From positions 186,001-250,000 of the forward strand of contig NZ_JBNGOQ010000003.1 of the NCBI RefSeq assembly GCF_050589645.1: a stretch of DNA of 64,000 bases. The letters are read 5' to 3'. Within the stretch, counting starts at the first letter, position 1. The number at the start of each line of letters is the position of its first letter. The translations under genes were made by a program, and so were the position numbers. The DNA comes from JBNGOQ01 sp050589645. Lineage in GTDB: Bacteria; Bacteroidota; Bacteroidia; Flavobacteriales; Flavobacteriaceae. Of this stretch, positions 28,401 through 38,556 are shown one piece after another. A model generated the notes under the pieces. That model was given only the letters and a program-made list of their open reading frames with translations. It did not search any database and was not told the DNA's origin.

Positions 28401-29000
28401 GATGTCAACAAATTGTCGGCCACTGCCGGTATCCAAAACGGCCCGAACCTGGGCACCACGGTAATCCAGGAGAAATTTGCCACGGGCGAGTTCAAAGATC
28501 TGGACAACACGAAGAAGTTGTCGAGTCCGGGTTTTGAGCTTTACGAGAGCGGTATGGAGCTTAGTGTGGAAGGCGACGATCTGCAGACCAGCCTTGGGGT
28601 AAAACGCATCATTCGTTACGAGACCGTCATCATAGACAATAATTTTAAACGTTTCTTGATCAGTTTCCTAAGTCCGTTCCATGTAGCCTTTACCGGGCTG
28701 TTTACCGCCTTGTTCGGTCATTATCTGAACGGCAGTTCGGTCACCAAATCGATCATATCCCAGCATTATAAAAAACAGATCAACGGCAACGGCCAGGGTA
28801 TTTCGATGCAACCAAACCTGTACAGTGTGGCCACGGTTGCCGACAACAAACCGATACAGGACGGTGATGAAAACTACATGAGCCACTTTACGAGTTGGGC
28901 AAGTGCCGAGGATTACCGCAATGAACTGGCCAAATCGGACCCCAACAGTCTTGAAGAATTCCACGTGATTCCAAATACAGAAGCCAATACAGCAGCATGA
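25485..29000 (+). CDS. DUF6603-type giant protein
   Basis: 1171 residues, started by a GTG that overlaps the previous gene by 8 bp; that start keeps the coupling and gives the first codons MDNSGT. Residues ~1-120 are helical (EKIALQLTNALTPLTDRL), the middle (~250-900) is glycine- and hydrophobic-rich beta sequence of DUF6603 type (GFGFTLLGVGGLLGLNRTV; IISDLKQFFP; GPMAKIGYGTPTLVSLSLGV). A C-terminal ~250-residue region follows. No signal peptide is seen. DUF6603 proteins are large, widespread and unstudied; amphipathic beta sheets such as these could form a hydrophobic groove or a barrel-like surface, which is inference. Confidence 0.75.
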   Translation: MDNSGTIEKIALQLTNALTPLTDRLQHKRVLDVFAEFGLVLPQTSVTPALENAIQQTAASADELKNLVEALIAAVQTEDFEGMLTKALELIQQIKLLIESIATITNEINSIGFTGGLSPAEFTQFINELPGRLAETLIVEHMEGYFPFFYRLFELFGLITLERKNVGDTDELLPNYVEKKLHLDLLTDFLDNPLSIVENLYKWGTNNLEAELLINRLYYLFQSLGVPVARKTIADGDRPALEWMLFSLAPTKGINPPGLEATVMLDLTEGFSFRIPISEQWSVDIGISLPIEASAGLRLLPPAQLSLIPLSGTPQGEMTMKLVRTAAPGEGNIAILTLGGGSGISAREIGFGVSTALLWDTAANEAKGEFGMAGNIVGGKVIISTEGSDGFIASLLSNLDVDVDFDLGFGWNSGSGFFITGSGSLNIELPLHVNLGPIDISAMVLSLGFEDGAFPIEFSTNIKAELGPLQVTVEQIGASAKVTPVSGVQGSSGVVDLDFDFKPPNGLGLSVDAGAVKGGGYLFFDFDREEYAGALELVFSEWIALKAIGLVTTRMPDGSKGFSMIIIITVEFGTGIQLGFGFTLLGVGGLLGLNRTVRVDPLAEGVRTGSVESVMFPQDVIANAPRIISDLKQFFPTANDAFLVGPMAKIGYGTPTLVSLSLGVILEFPDVYITILGVLKVALPDEDADILRLQVNFIGRIEPSNKLLWFYAFLYDSRILFITLEGGMGLLVNWGDNSNFIVSVGGFHPRFSPPPLPFQEPPRIAVNILNESAARIRIEGYFAVTSNTVQFGARAELYFGFSALNVEGHLSFDALFQFDPFYFIFEFSVGLSVKVFGFGLFSISISGLLEGPSKWHIKGKAKWKITWLGPTIKINIDETWGEERQTELPPIEVFPLIEREFAAITNWEAIIPANKGILVSLRKLGEPEAAEADSGEPDTRPLVLHPVGKLRISQRKMPLNLVLEKFGNQRPADVNKLSATAGIQNGPNLGTTVIQEKFATGEFKDLDNTKKLSSPGFELYESGMELSVEGDDLQTSLGVKRIIRYETVIIDNNFKRFLISFLSPFHVAFTGLFTALFGHYLNGSSVTKSIISQHYKKQINGNGQGISMQPNLYSVATVADNKPIQDGDENYMSHFTSWASAEDYRNELAKSDPNSLEEFHVIPNTEANTAA

Positions 29001-32000
29001 GTGAACTAGCGACATATACGTTTTTACCCTGGCTAAGAGAGGGAATTGCCAATCAGATCGGTGGCGATTCAGGTAGCAGGGCCACCATCCCCATTGACGT
29101 GACCATTCGCGGTGATAAAACCGAGGGGGGCGGGGAACTGTCCCAAGTGGTATCCAAGGAAATACAACTGTACGGTCCTGGTGATATCGTAGGCTTGGAC
29201 CAAAAGGCGATCATAAAGGTCGAGCCCAGGAACGGAATTGCCAATTTTGAGCCCAATTACCTGCCCTATATCGATTTCTATGATGAGGACCTGCCCTGGC
29301 GGTATTCGCCCATGCCCAATCCGACCGACCATCGGTTACTGCCTTGGTTGGCCCTGGTGGTACTTAAGGAAAATGAATTTGAAAATGGCAAAAATATCAA
29401 GGACCGGCCCTTATCCTATATCAGTCTTACCGATAAGGCCAAATTGCCACCTCTGGCCCAATCCTGGGCCTGGGCCCATGTGCATGTAAACCGGAACATT
29501 GTGGGCGACGACATCCGCTCTACACAGACCAGTGCCATTTCTTCCGCCCTCAAGGACGTATTGGATGAAAACCCGGATCTTTCCTACTCCAGAATCGTAT
29601 GTCCAAGGAAATTGGAGGACAAGGCCGCCTATCACGCCTTTTTGGTACCCGTTTTTGAAAGCGGACGTTTGGCCGGACTTGGTAACAACCCGGAAACGGT
29701 TGCTTTTGATGCGCACGCCTGGGATGCGGGCAGTTTGGCCGTAGGACATCAGTTGCCCTATTACCATCGTTGGTTTTTTAGAACGGGCACGGTGGGCGAT
29801 TTTGAATATCTGGTCCGGTTGTTGGAACCCAAACCCATCGACAGTCGGGTAGGGCTCCGCGATATGGATGTACAACAACCCGGTGCCAACCTGCCCGGAA
29901 TCCGGGATGAGGCAGCCACTCCGGAGGCCGATAAATTGAACGGAATTCTAAAGCTGGGCGGTGCCCTGCGCATTCCGGACGCATTCTATGGCCCACAGGA
30001 ACTACAGGAGGTTAACAAATACAGGGATTGGGCAGACCCCGATGACCCAACGAAATATCCGCATAAGTTCCAGGAGAACCTGGCGGCCTTTATCAATCTT
30101 ACGGACAGCTACGAAACCACCGATGCCCAAACCGTGCACGGTAATGCCACTATTGAACAGGAAGTGACCGCCAACGAACCGGAAACGGAGTACGACATTA
30201 AAAATAACCCGGACCCCTTGATTACCGCGCCCCTGTATGGAAGGTGGCATGCGCTTACCCAGCGTCTTTTAAAGGAGCGCGACAACAGTACGGATACCTC
30301 GCCCAACGATAATTGGATACACGAGCTGAACCTGGATCCGAGGTGGCGGGTGGCCGCCGGATTTGGAACCAAGGTAGTCCAGGAATATCAGGAGGATTAT
30401 ATGAAAGCCGCCTGGGAACAGGTCGGGGACGTATTGGAGGCCAATATGCGCATAAGGCAGGCCCAGTTGGCTAAAATGGCCGCTACGGCCTGGTACGGGA
30501 ACCAACTTACCGGCATGCAAAGCAAAAAGCCCGATAAATGGATGAGCTTTACCGCTCCGGTGCACAACAGGGTCTTGAGCGAAGGTCAAACGGTCTTCTT
30601 CAAAAAGCGGGAGAGCACACTTACTCTGGCACCCACCTCCAATAAAATGAGGCAGTTGCTTAGACCAAGGGGAAAATTTGCAAAAAGACTGCCCTTTACC
30701 GAAGACATCGGACTCGATAATTTGATTACCCGGATCAATGAGGGCGATGTAAGCGCCGCACCACCCAAAGAGGCTCCGGAAGGTGCTCAAAGCCCTGAAG
30801 ACATTGCAGAAGCCGTTGAGCCGGGCACAGCGCCCAACTTTCTGAAGGCGCTATTGAAGGCCTATCCCTGGATGAAATGGATCCCACTTGTTCTTGCGTT
30901 GATCCTCTTCCTTGTGCTGTTGTTGTTCCTGCCGCTTTCAACGGCCATTGCCGTTGGCGTAGTGGCAATCGCCATATCGATTTACCTATATCGCCTCTTG
31001 GACCGATGGTCAAAAGCATTGGAAAATGCGACGTCCATCCATGAAGAAAACCAGACCCCGGAATCGGTGGATGAGCTTCCCAAAAGCCCCGATTTTAGAA
31101 TTTCGGACCCACGGGAAAATTTTACTCCTTCGATCGGGGGCGTGGATAGCGAGGAAGGCACCCGATTTAAAACAGCTTTGAAGGATGTGAACACCTTGAT
31201 ACAGAATGACAGGAAACTAGGAGTGCCCAAAGCACGGATACCCCTTAAAATAGGTGTGGTAAACCAAGATGTTTTTGACAGTATAAATCCGTCGGTCAGC
31301 ATTCCGCGTTGGGTATATGGCAGTGTGTTTATCCCTCCCTTTATCCGTTTGCAGCTCAAAGAACGCTTTGTTGAGGCCATGGCCTATCCCAAGTTTGATC
31401 TGCCCATGTACAAGCCCTTGACGGAATATTCCTCCGAACTGTTCTTGCCCAATATCAATTTTATAGAACAGAACAGCATTTCGATCCTGGAGACCAACCA
31501 ACAATTTATTGAAGCGTATATGGTGGGCTTGAACCACGAATTTGCCCGAGAGCTGTTATGGCGCGAGTATCCTACCGATCAACGGGGCAGCTATTTTAGG
31601 CAATTCTGGGAGGTAAGTGGTTTTATGGATACGCAAACCATTACGGTAGCCAACCTGACCGCACGCTATAAGAAAATATTGGATGATCGTAACATGCCCG
31701 ATCTGCGCCCCAATTACGATCGCTTGCTGGACACTTCCGATCCCAAGGACGAAGCTTTTTTAAGGGAGGCCCATGAAGCCATACTCAAGGAAGAACTCAA
31801 AGATATTAAGCCCTTACATTATTGGAGCAAAAATTCGGACTTGGGCGATCATGACAATCGGGAACTGCCCGGTGAAAATGAAGAGGAAGTAGTACTCGTT
31901 ATCCGGGGCGAACTCCTTAAAAAATACCCAACGGCCGTAATCTATGCCCATAAGGCTGTTTGGAAGGATGAAAACGGAGATCCGGTCTTGGACCCAAGCC

Positions 32001-32590
32001 AGACCATAGACCGAACACGGGAAAGGACCCTTGCCCCCATACCCGAGGGCCAAGAGGAAAACCCTCCCCAAACCATCGTTAAATCGCCCCTGTACGAGGC
32101 CAAGGTAGATCCTGATATTTATTTCTTTGGGTTCGACCTTACGGTTTGTGAGGCCAAGGGCGGTACGGGCAAGGAAGATGATCCTGTAAGCGCACAATGT
32201 GCACCGGAGGTCAACTGGGACGACCCGGGCTGGTTTTTTGTGATTAAGGAAAGGCCGGGTGAACCGAGGTTTGGCCTCGATATCGCAGATGAAGATGCAG
32301 GTCTGGATACGGTAAAGATATGGAACGACCTGAGTTGGGGCCACATCACGCCAGCAGTAGCCGAAGGGGATTTTATACAGATCAACAACGATACCGATGA
32401 AATACCGCTTAAACCCCTGGCGGTCGACAACAGTGAGGACGAGAAGTTGATACAAAAGGGAGAGGATGAAAACATTGTATGGAACAAGGAAATGAACGCG
32501 GCCGAGTTGGCCTATGTACTGTATCAGGTACCGGTACTGGTGGCGGTTCATGCGAGTGAAATGTTGCCCGATATTCCGACCCAACCCTAA
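28997..32590 (+). CDS. conserved giant protein with central membrane hairpin, 1197 aa
   Basis: Starts at an ATG overlapping the DUF6603 stop by 4 bp. Residues 1-~560 are mixed alpha/beta with tryptophan- and proline-rich motifs (TYTFLPWLREGIANQIG; DHRLLPWLALVVLKENEF; LNLDPRWRVAAGFGTKVVQE). A two-helix membrane hairpin follows at ~628-668 (WIPLVLALILFLVLLLFLPL, then AIAVGVVAIAISIYLYRLL). A ~520-residue C-terminal part follows (RWVYGSVFIPPFIRLQLKER; VGLNHEFARELLWREYPTD). I recognise the type as a conserved hypothetical but no named domain. The single central hairpin would put both large halves on the same side of the membrane. Confidence 0.7.
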   Translation: MSELATYTFLPWLREGIANQIGGDSGSRATIPIDVTIRGDKTEGGGELSQVVSKEIQLYGPGDIVGLDQKAIIKVEPRNGIANFEPNYLPYIDFYDEDLPWRYSPMPNPTDHRLLPWLALVVLKENEFENGKNIKDRPLSYISLTDKAKLPPLAQSWAWAHVHVNRNIVGDDIRSTQTSAISSALKDVLDENPDLSYSRIVCPRKLEDKAAYHAFLVPVFESGRLAGLGNNPETVAFDAHAWDAGSLAVGHQLPYYHRWFFRTGTVGDFEYLVRLLEPKPIDSRVGLRDMDVQQPGANLPGIRDEAATPEADKLNGILKLGGALRIPDAFYGPQELQEVNKYRDWADPDDPTKYPHKFQENLAAFINLTDSYETTDAQTVHGNATIEQEVTANEPETEYDIKNNPDPLITAPLYGRWHALTQRLLKERDNSTDTSPNDNWIHELNLDPRWRVAAGFGTKVVQEYQEDYMKAAWEQVGDVLEANMRIRQAQLAKMAATAWYGNQLTGMQSKKPDKWMSFTAPVHNRVLSEGQTVFFKKRESTLTLAPTSNKMRQLLRPRGKFAKRLPFTEDIGLDNLITRINEGDVSAAPPKEAPEGAQSPEDIAEAVEPGTAPNFLKALLKAYPWMKWIPLVLALILFLVLLLFLPLSTAIAVGVVAIAISIYLYRLLDRWSKALENATSIHEENQTPESVDELPKSPDFRISDPRENFTPSIGGVDSEEGTRFKTALKDVNTLIQNDRKLGVPKARIPLKIGVVNQDVFDSINPSVSIPRWVYGSVFIPPFIRLQLKERFVEAMAYPKFDLPMYKPLTEYSSELFLPNINFIEQNSISILETNQQFIEAYMVGLNHEFARELLWREYPTDQRGSYFRQFWEVSGFMDTQTITVANLTARYKKILDDRNMPDLRPNYDRLLDTSDPKDEAFLREAHEAILKEELKDIKPLHYWSKNSDLGDHDNRELPGENEEEVVLVIRGELLKKYPTAVIYAHKAVWKDENGDPVLDPSQTIDRTRERTLAPIPEGQEENPPQTIVKSPLYEAKVDPDIYFFGFDLTVCEAKGGTGKEDDPVSAQCAPEVNWDDPGWFFVIKERPGEPRFGLDIADEDAGLDTVKIWNDLSWGHITPAVAEGDFIQINNDTDEIPLKPLAVDNSEDEKLIQKGEDENIVWNKEMNAAELAYVLYQVPVLVAVHASEMLPDIPTQP

Positions 32591-32604
32591 AAGCCAAAGG
32601 AATC

Positions 32605-35600
32605 ATGTCTGAGTACAACAAAACAAAAAACGAATTAAAAGCGGCCCGTGAAACGAAGCACGATGCGGAAAAAAGCATTTTTCTGGCAGGTGAACGCCTA
32701 AAAAAGCTGAAAACGGAAAAAGAAAAGCTGCTTCGGGTCTTTGGTCCGGACCACAGTCGGGTAAAACAGATTGTTACCGACGAACAGGCCTTGGGCACCC
32801 AAATTGTCAATGAGAAAGTACTTCTAGACGAACACCGCAACCTGGAAATCGGTGCCATCGCAAAATTTGATGCGTTTACGGATCCACGGAAGCATATTGG
32901 GCAATTTAGCGATGAGCTGCCCATTTTGCTGTTTCCGGTCCGTTTGGAGACCCGGTTCAAACGGGTTGAGGTGGATAACAATGTGTTCCGAAATCAACTA
33001 TGGGTGCGGATCTTTCCCGATGAATGTTCGGTAGATACTTTTGAAAATATCCCTTCGGAAGCAGAGATCCTCAAGGCAAAAGACTACTGGATGAGTGTAT
33101 GGAGCACCGGCACTTCCAATGAGGACGAGCTGCAAGATTTCATCGAATCGGGCCTTAAGGGAGCTTGGCGGGCCTTGGCCAATCATTTTCAAGCAGGGCG
33201 CGCGTATTGGATCATCCAGAACTACGGCCCCTTGGCCATGGAAGACCTGCCCGTCAGAGTAGATAAAGATGAAATTATCCTTTGTATCGGTGTTGAAGAA
33301 TTGCCGGTAGCGGCAGAACAGGACGCCCTTAAGGCCTATTGGAAAAAAATATGGCTGGCCGGTGACAATCTGGAGGATATCAACCAGGCCAATGCTGACT
33401 TGATCATGGCCGTTTCGGGAGAAGAACGCGCCGCCGAATTAATGGCCTCCTATGTGCCCTTTAACCTACATGATCAAAAAGTGCCCGACGAAAACCCTCC
33501 AGAGGTCAAGGTGAGCTTCGTTCAATTCCCCAAGACCGATGAAATGGATAGCAAACAGTCTTCTTGGTCGCAGGCGGCCAGCGTAAGGACGTTGCCCGAA
33601 AAGTTTGTGCTATTGGGCTTCCAGGGCAAGGATGACGAGGGAAATCCGATCAAGGTGCTTGAAGAATTGGGGGGCTTTATTCCCGATCCGCTGATCATAG
33701 GGCCCAACCCTTCCCTGGATTCCAACGACCTCTTGAAACAACAGTTGATCGCCGACTTCGGCGCGCTGACCACGGACCAGGCAAGAACCCTTAAACTGGC
33801 GGAATATTACGATAATTTAAAGGATAGGATACGGGCAGAAAAAACAGAGGCCGCATTTATTGCCGAATTTCAGGCCTTGGTGGATCCCGAAGCTGTGGAG
33901 ACCTGGCTTGGACAAGTTTTTGAGGATTTCAAGGACGAAATAAAAGCGGCACAGTATATCGACTACCTTAGTCAGCGATCTGAGACCCAATGGCTGTTCG
34001 ACTTTGAAGAGGCCGTGAAGGTGGGAATGGGATTCAAAATAGACCTTAGCCGTGAACAATATGCCCAGGGTTTCGATCGCCTGTTCGTCATGGGCGTAAA
34101 CCTCAGGGAAGATAAGACCGAATCACAAAAATCCCTCGAAACATTATTCCATAACCATCATTATGGCAGTAGCGGCTTCTCCATTATGCCGCAGGGAACA
34201 CCTACCAACAACACCGAAAAAGAAGATTCGGGCTTCACGGAAAATGAGGATACCGAAACCACCTTTGAACGCTATATCGCCCAGAAGCAGACCGATGACC
34301 CCGATGATTCCCTAAGCAAAAAGGACGGTAGGTGGTTGAGCGATCTCCTCGGCATCGATCCCACGGCGTCCTCGCTTAAATTGGCCGCCCATTATTACCA
34401 TACCGATCAATGTGAGGCCAGGGCCATGAATACGGCCCTTTGGAACGCTACCATCGGCTATTTTATGGAAAGCATGATGACCCCGGTATTCGATACCGGA
34501 CAAGAACGGCTGGCACGTGATTTCTTCATAGATTTCATAAGCGGGAGGGGAAGCCTTCCTGCCATACGGATCGGGGACCAGCCCTATGGCATCCTGGCCA
34601 TCGGCAAGACCAAAAAACCAGAATGGTTGTTCGACAGAACCGGGAACAACCTGCTCGCCAATAGCAAATATGGGAACTCCATTGCCCTGCTTCAGCGCCT
34701 GAGCGGCCTTTTGGACACCGTCAGGAAGGATTTTATAAAACTTCAGGAAGAGGTGGCCTATGTGGGCAAGGAGGGAGACCCGCACCAAAACCTATTGAAC
34801 GTGTTGGGCCTGCATGCCACTTCGGTACAGTTTGATCAGCGGTATGCAGAGAGTTTTGCCCATTTGTTCAATAAGCTCAACATGAGCGGCCTGGGCATAT
34901 TCATAGCCCTATTGATAGAAGGGGCTTATAAAAAAAGAGGTTTGGACCTTTTAAAAAAATTGGGATACGTGCCTCAGACCGGCGATAATGAGGAAGATCT
35001 GGTGCCCATCTTGGAAAAGTTCTTCCTTACCCAGCCCAACACCCTCAACAAACCCTTGATCGATGATGTTCCCTTGTCCGAAGAGAAACCGATCCGGGCC
35101 TATACCACGCCGGAAGGAACCGATACCGAGGGCAAGAATTATATCCATTGGTTGGTGGAAAATGCCGCAGTAAACCTCAATACCATCAAAAGACAATTGG
35201 GTTTTGCCGATAAGGCCCCCACCGCCCTGCTTTATCAAATGTTGCGTCATTCATTGACCCTGGAATTCTCCAATACGTCCTTTAATCTCTATGGGGAGGC
35301 GGGTATTCTCAGTGTCAAGGACCTTAAAGAGGCAAAGATCGATGACGATTTTATCGGGGTAAAAGTGGGGCAGAACGGCTTTGAAAGTAAGTTCGATTAC
35401 TTGGAACGTCCTGAACCGCGTATAGTCAATGAAGATATTACTGTGGCGAAACACATCTCCAACCTTATCGCGGAAAATATCAGCCTGGCCAGTACGCTCG
35501 ATCTAAAAGCAATGCTCAAAGCCCTTGACCACCTGAAGGATGTTCCTACGGCTAGGCTCGAAAGGGCATTCGTAGAACATCTGGACTGCTGTTCCTACCG

Positions 35601-38556
35601 TTTGGATGCCTGGTTGCTGGCCTTTTCCAACATGCAGTTGACCGGGATGCGTTATTGGCGAAATGCACAGGACGAGACCGTCAAGGAAGGTATTTATCTC
35701 GGGGCCTATGGCTGGGTAGAAGACCTCAAGCCCGATCCGGAGCAATTGGCCCCGGCTCAATTGCCCGAGGAACTACAACCTATTTTCGACCCTGATGATA
35801 GTCGGCAAATTGTTACCGATAGCAATAATGCGGGCTTTATCCATGCCCCTTCCATCAATCAGGCGATTACCGCTTCGGTACTGCGCAACGCATATATTAC
35901 CGAGGCAAGTCCGGAAGATCCGGAAACCTATAAGGTCAACCTGTCCTCAGAGCGTGTACGCATGGCCATGGCGGTTATCGAAGGGATGCGCCAAGGGCAG
36001 AGTCTGGGTGCCCTGCTTGGCTATCAATTGGAAAGAGGCCTTCATGACCGCTACGCGGAAGCCGAGGTGGATATCTTTATTTATGAACTGAGAATTGCCT
36101 TCCCGCTTAGGGGCAATCAACTTAACGAGACCTCGCAAAATGAAGGTGATATCGAATCAATAACGCAAATAGAAGCGAGAAACGTCGTGGACGGTCTAGC
36201 GTTGGTAGAACACGTACTGGAAACCAAAAACAATGCATATCCCTTCGGGAAAGACTTGAGGTTTGCCAATGAACCCCAATTTGCCGACCATCGCAAAATA
36301 GTCAATGAGGAGGTGGCCCGTCTGTTGAATATCAATGATGCGGTCGCCGATTTGGGTATCGCCGAGAGTGTCCATCAGGTGGTGCAGGGAAACTATGATC
36401 GGGCCGCGGGAACCATGGATGCCTTTAGCAAAGGAGGTTTTCCCCCAACACCGGATGTCGTGCGCACGCCTAGAAGCGGAATCAGCCTCACCAATAGGGT
36501 AGGCATACATCTGGAAACCGGTATCACCATAGCCGATCCCTTGACCACAAAGGCCAGGGTGGTCGCCGAACCGGCCATTGATGCCCTGCTTGGCGAATTG
36601 CTTCCACCCATGTCCGAGATACATTGCCAATACAGCTATCGATCTCCTTCCTATGAGGGGGAAAATACCAATCCGACGACTACCGCATCCGTCTCCATGC
36701 AGGATCTGGGTCTGTCGCCGATCGACCTGCTTTACCTGGTAGATCTGGACAGCCAAAAAAACCTTACCGCATTGGACGAATATATTTTGAAAAGGGTATA
36801 TGAGACCGATACGCCCAGGCCCGATGTTGAATTTCAGATTCACTATACGCAAACCTTCGTAGATCGGATAAGCCTCTTTGAACTTGCCCCCTTGTTGCGA
36901 AATCTAAGATCGCTCATCCTTGCTTCAAGGCCGCTTAGGCCCAGTGATATCGCTTTGCCCAATGAGGCCAATGAAGCAACGGATTCCAGTGGGTTCATCC
37001 CTATGGACAGAATTGATGATGCCTTCGATAAATTCAAGGCAAACTTTAAGGACGCTACCGATTTGGATCAGGGCATCGATCTGGCTTCGGACCCTTTTCT
37101 GAACCATTTTGATGAGGAGGATTTTGAGGTGACCATGGCCAACAAAGATGCTATCATCGGTGCCATTGATGCCTATGTTGACCTTTTCGGCCAACGCATG
37201 TTCAGCCTGAGCGAATTTGGCATAAAGCAGGCGGGCTTTGGGTTTATCTATGATAGAAAGGCGGCCATTTACAAAGCCATTTACGAAAAGGTCTTTGCCT
37301 ACAGAAAACGTTGGGCGGAAAAAATAACGGCCTACAACCAATTGATCAATACTGACTTAATAGCGCCTTCCCTGGATGAGGAAGGACAATTGGAAGTACT
37401 CAAAAAGGCCGAACGCCTTATTTCCACCACCTACACTGTTCCGCTGCCACCACCGCCCAACGCGGTAGCGGCCTACCAAGCCATCGTGCAAGGCAAGCGC
37501 GGCGAATTTGATGGCAAGTTGGCCGAGATCGATGCTTGGCTCAATGGAAATTTCATCGCGATCAAAGATTTGATAGGCGAGTTGAACAAGCTCAGAACTG
37601 GGGTTGGCTCCGCCAGTGGAAAAAGTCTGACCGACTTTGATCTGCTTACCATCGATACGGATGATGCCGAACGGCAAGCGATTATATTTGGCGAAGACCT
37701 AAAACTACAGGCCGTTGCCTTGAACGAAGCGGTAAAGGAAACCGCGAAAGTGGCTCAGGCCAAAATAGACGAGGGCAATGTAGAGGTCCTGCCCTCAAAA
37801 AAGGTAAAATTACTTACCCAGGCCATGCAGTTGTTGTTAGGGGAAGATTTTAAGATTGTGCCCGAGTTTGGACTACCCGCGGTCCAAGGGGCCGAAATAA
37901 AAAAAGCCTACGACGATAGTGATATCTTATTGAAGTACCAAAAGGACACCCTGGGCACCGATTTCCCGGTGGATGATTGGTTATATGGGGTGGCACGTGT
38001 CCGGGAGCGCATGGGGAACTGGGAGAATACGGTCATGCATTCGGAGGCCTTTAAGGACACAACTTTGGACCTTAGACCGATGCAATTGCCCTATAAAAAC
38101 GAGGATGTGTGGTTAGGACTTTCCTTTCCCGAGAGTTATGTTATCGAAGCCGATAAATTGCTCTATACGGCCTATATCAAAAACCTGGACCCAACAAAAC
38201 CCGTGGCCGGACTGCTTATAGATGAATGGACGGAGGTCATTCCCACACCTACGGAAACCACCGGCCTTAGCTTTCAGTACGATCAGCCGAATGCAGAACC
38301 GCCACAAAGCATGTTGTTGGTCACCCCGCACACCTTCAAGGGGCAATGGCAATGGCAAGATGTGGTGGACAACCTGCACGATACCTTGGATATGGCAAAA
38401 CTCAGGGCCATTGAGCCCACACAGATCGATGCTACACCCTATGCCCAATTCCTGCCCGCCACCGTTTCGGCGGTTACCGTACACCCGTTTATGACCATCG
38501 CCATGAACTATGCACTCAATAACAATATAACCTTAAAAACCGTGGACAATGGCTAA
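32605..38556 (+). CDS. conserved giant protein, 1983 aa
   Basis: Starts 14 bp after the preceding stop. An N-terminal coiled coil covers ~5-85 (KTKNELKAARETKHDAEKSI). Conserved blocks include DELPILLFPVRLETRF and LWVRIFPDECSVDTFE (~110-150), IRIGDQPYGILA (~655), ARLERAFVEHLDCCSYRLDA and GQSLGALLGYQLERGLHDRY. Similar blocks occur in unnamed giant proteins of other bacteria as I recall; no family name or enzyme motif is identified. There is no signal peptide or membrane segment. The last codons overlap the next gene by 8 bp, again implying coupled translation. Confidence 0.65.
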   Translation: MSEYNKTKNELKAARETKHDAEKSIFLAGERLKKLKTEKEKLLRVFGPDHSRVKQIVTDEQALGTQIVNEKVLLDEHRNLEIGAIAKFDAFTDPRKHIGQFSDELPILLFPVRLETRFKRVEVDNNVFRNQLWVRIFPDECSVDTFENIPSEAEILKAKDYWMSVWSTGTSNEDELQDFIESGLKGAWRALANHFQAGRAYWIIQNYGPLAMEDLPVRVDKDEIILCIGVEELPVAAEQDALKAYWKKIWLAGDNLEDINQANADLIMAVSGEERAAELMASYVPFNLHDQKVPDENPPEVKVSFVQFPKTDEMDSKQSSWSQAASVRTLPEKFVLLGFQGKDDEGNPIKVLEELGGFIPDPLIIGPNPSLDSNDLLKQQLIADFGALTTDQARTLKLAEYYDNLKDRIRAEKTEAAFIAEFQALVDPEAVETWLGQVFEDFKDEIKAAQYIDYLSQRSETQWLFDFEEAVKVGMGFKIDLSREQYAQGFDRLFVMGVNLREDKTESQKSLETLFHNHHYGSSGFSIMPQGTPTNNTEKEDSGFTENEDTETTFERYIAQKQTDDPDDSLSKKDGRWLSDLLGIDPTASSLKLAAHYYHTDQCEARAMNTALWNATIGYFMESMMTPVFDTGQERLARDFFIDFISGRGSLPAIRIGDQPYGILAIGKTKKPEWLFDRTGNNLLANSKYGNSIALLQRLSGLLDTVRKDFIKLQEEVAYVGKEGDPHQNLLNVLGLHATSVQFDQRYAESFAHLFNKLNMSGLGIFIALLIEGAYKKRGLDLLKKLGYVPQTGDNEEDLVPILEKFFLTQPNTLNKPLIDDVPLSEEKPIRAYTTPEGTDTEGKNYIHWLVENAAVNLNTIKRQLGFADKAPTALLYQMLRHSLTLEFSNTSFNLYGEAGILSVKDLKEAKIDDDFIGVKVGQNGFESKFDYLERPEPRIVNEDITVAKHISNLIAENISLASTLDLKAMLKALDHLKDVPTARLERAFVEHLDCCSYRLDAWLLAFSNMQLTGMRYWRNAQDETVKEGIYLGAYGWVEDLKPDPEQLAPAQLPEELQPIFDPDDSRQIVTDSNNAGFIHAPSINQAITASVLRNAYITEASPEDPETYKVNLSSERVRMAMAVIEGMRQGQSLGALLGYQLERGLHDRYAEAEVDIFIYELRIAFPLRGNQLNETSQNEGDIESITQIEARNVVDGLALVEHVLETKNNAYPFGKDLRFANEPQFADHRKIVNEEVARLLNINDAVADLGIAESVHQVVQGNYDRAAGTMDAFSKGGFPPTPDVVRTPRSGISLTNRVGIHLETGITIADPLTTKARVVAEPAIDALLGELLPPMSEIHCQYSYRSPSYEGENTNPTTTASVSMQDLGLSPIDLLYLVDLDSQKNLTALDEYILKRVYETDTPRPDVEFQIHYTQTFVDRISLFELAPLLRNLRSLILASRPLRPSDIALPNEANEATDSSGFIPMDRIDDAFDKFKANFKDATDLDQGIDLASDPFLNHFDEEDFEVTMANKDAIIGAIDAYVDLFGQRMFSLSEFGIKQAGFGFIYDRKAAIYKAIYEKVFAYRKRWAEKITAYNQLINTDLIAPSLDEEGQLEVLKKAERLISTTYTVPLPPPPNAVAAYQAIVQGKRGEFDGKLAEIDAWLNGNFIAIKDLIGELNKLRTGVGSASGKSLTDFDLLTIDTDDAERQAIIFGEDLKLQAVALNEAVKETAKVAQAKIDEGNVEVLPSKKVKLLTQAMQLLLGEDFKIVPEFGLPAVQGAEIKKAYDDSDILLKYQKDTLGTDFPVDDWLYGVARVRERMGNWENTVMHSEAFKDTTLDLRPMQLPYKNEDVWLGLSFPESYVIEADKLLYTAYIKNLDPTKPVAGLLIDEWTEVIPTPTETTGLSFQYDQPNAEPPQSMLLVTPHTFKGQWQWQDVVDNLHDTLDMAKLRAIEPTQIDATPYAQFLPATVSAVTVHPFMTIAMNYALNNNITLKTVDNG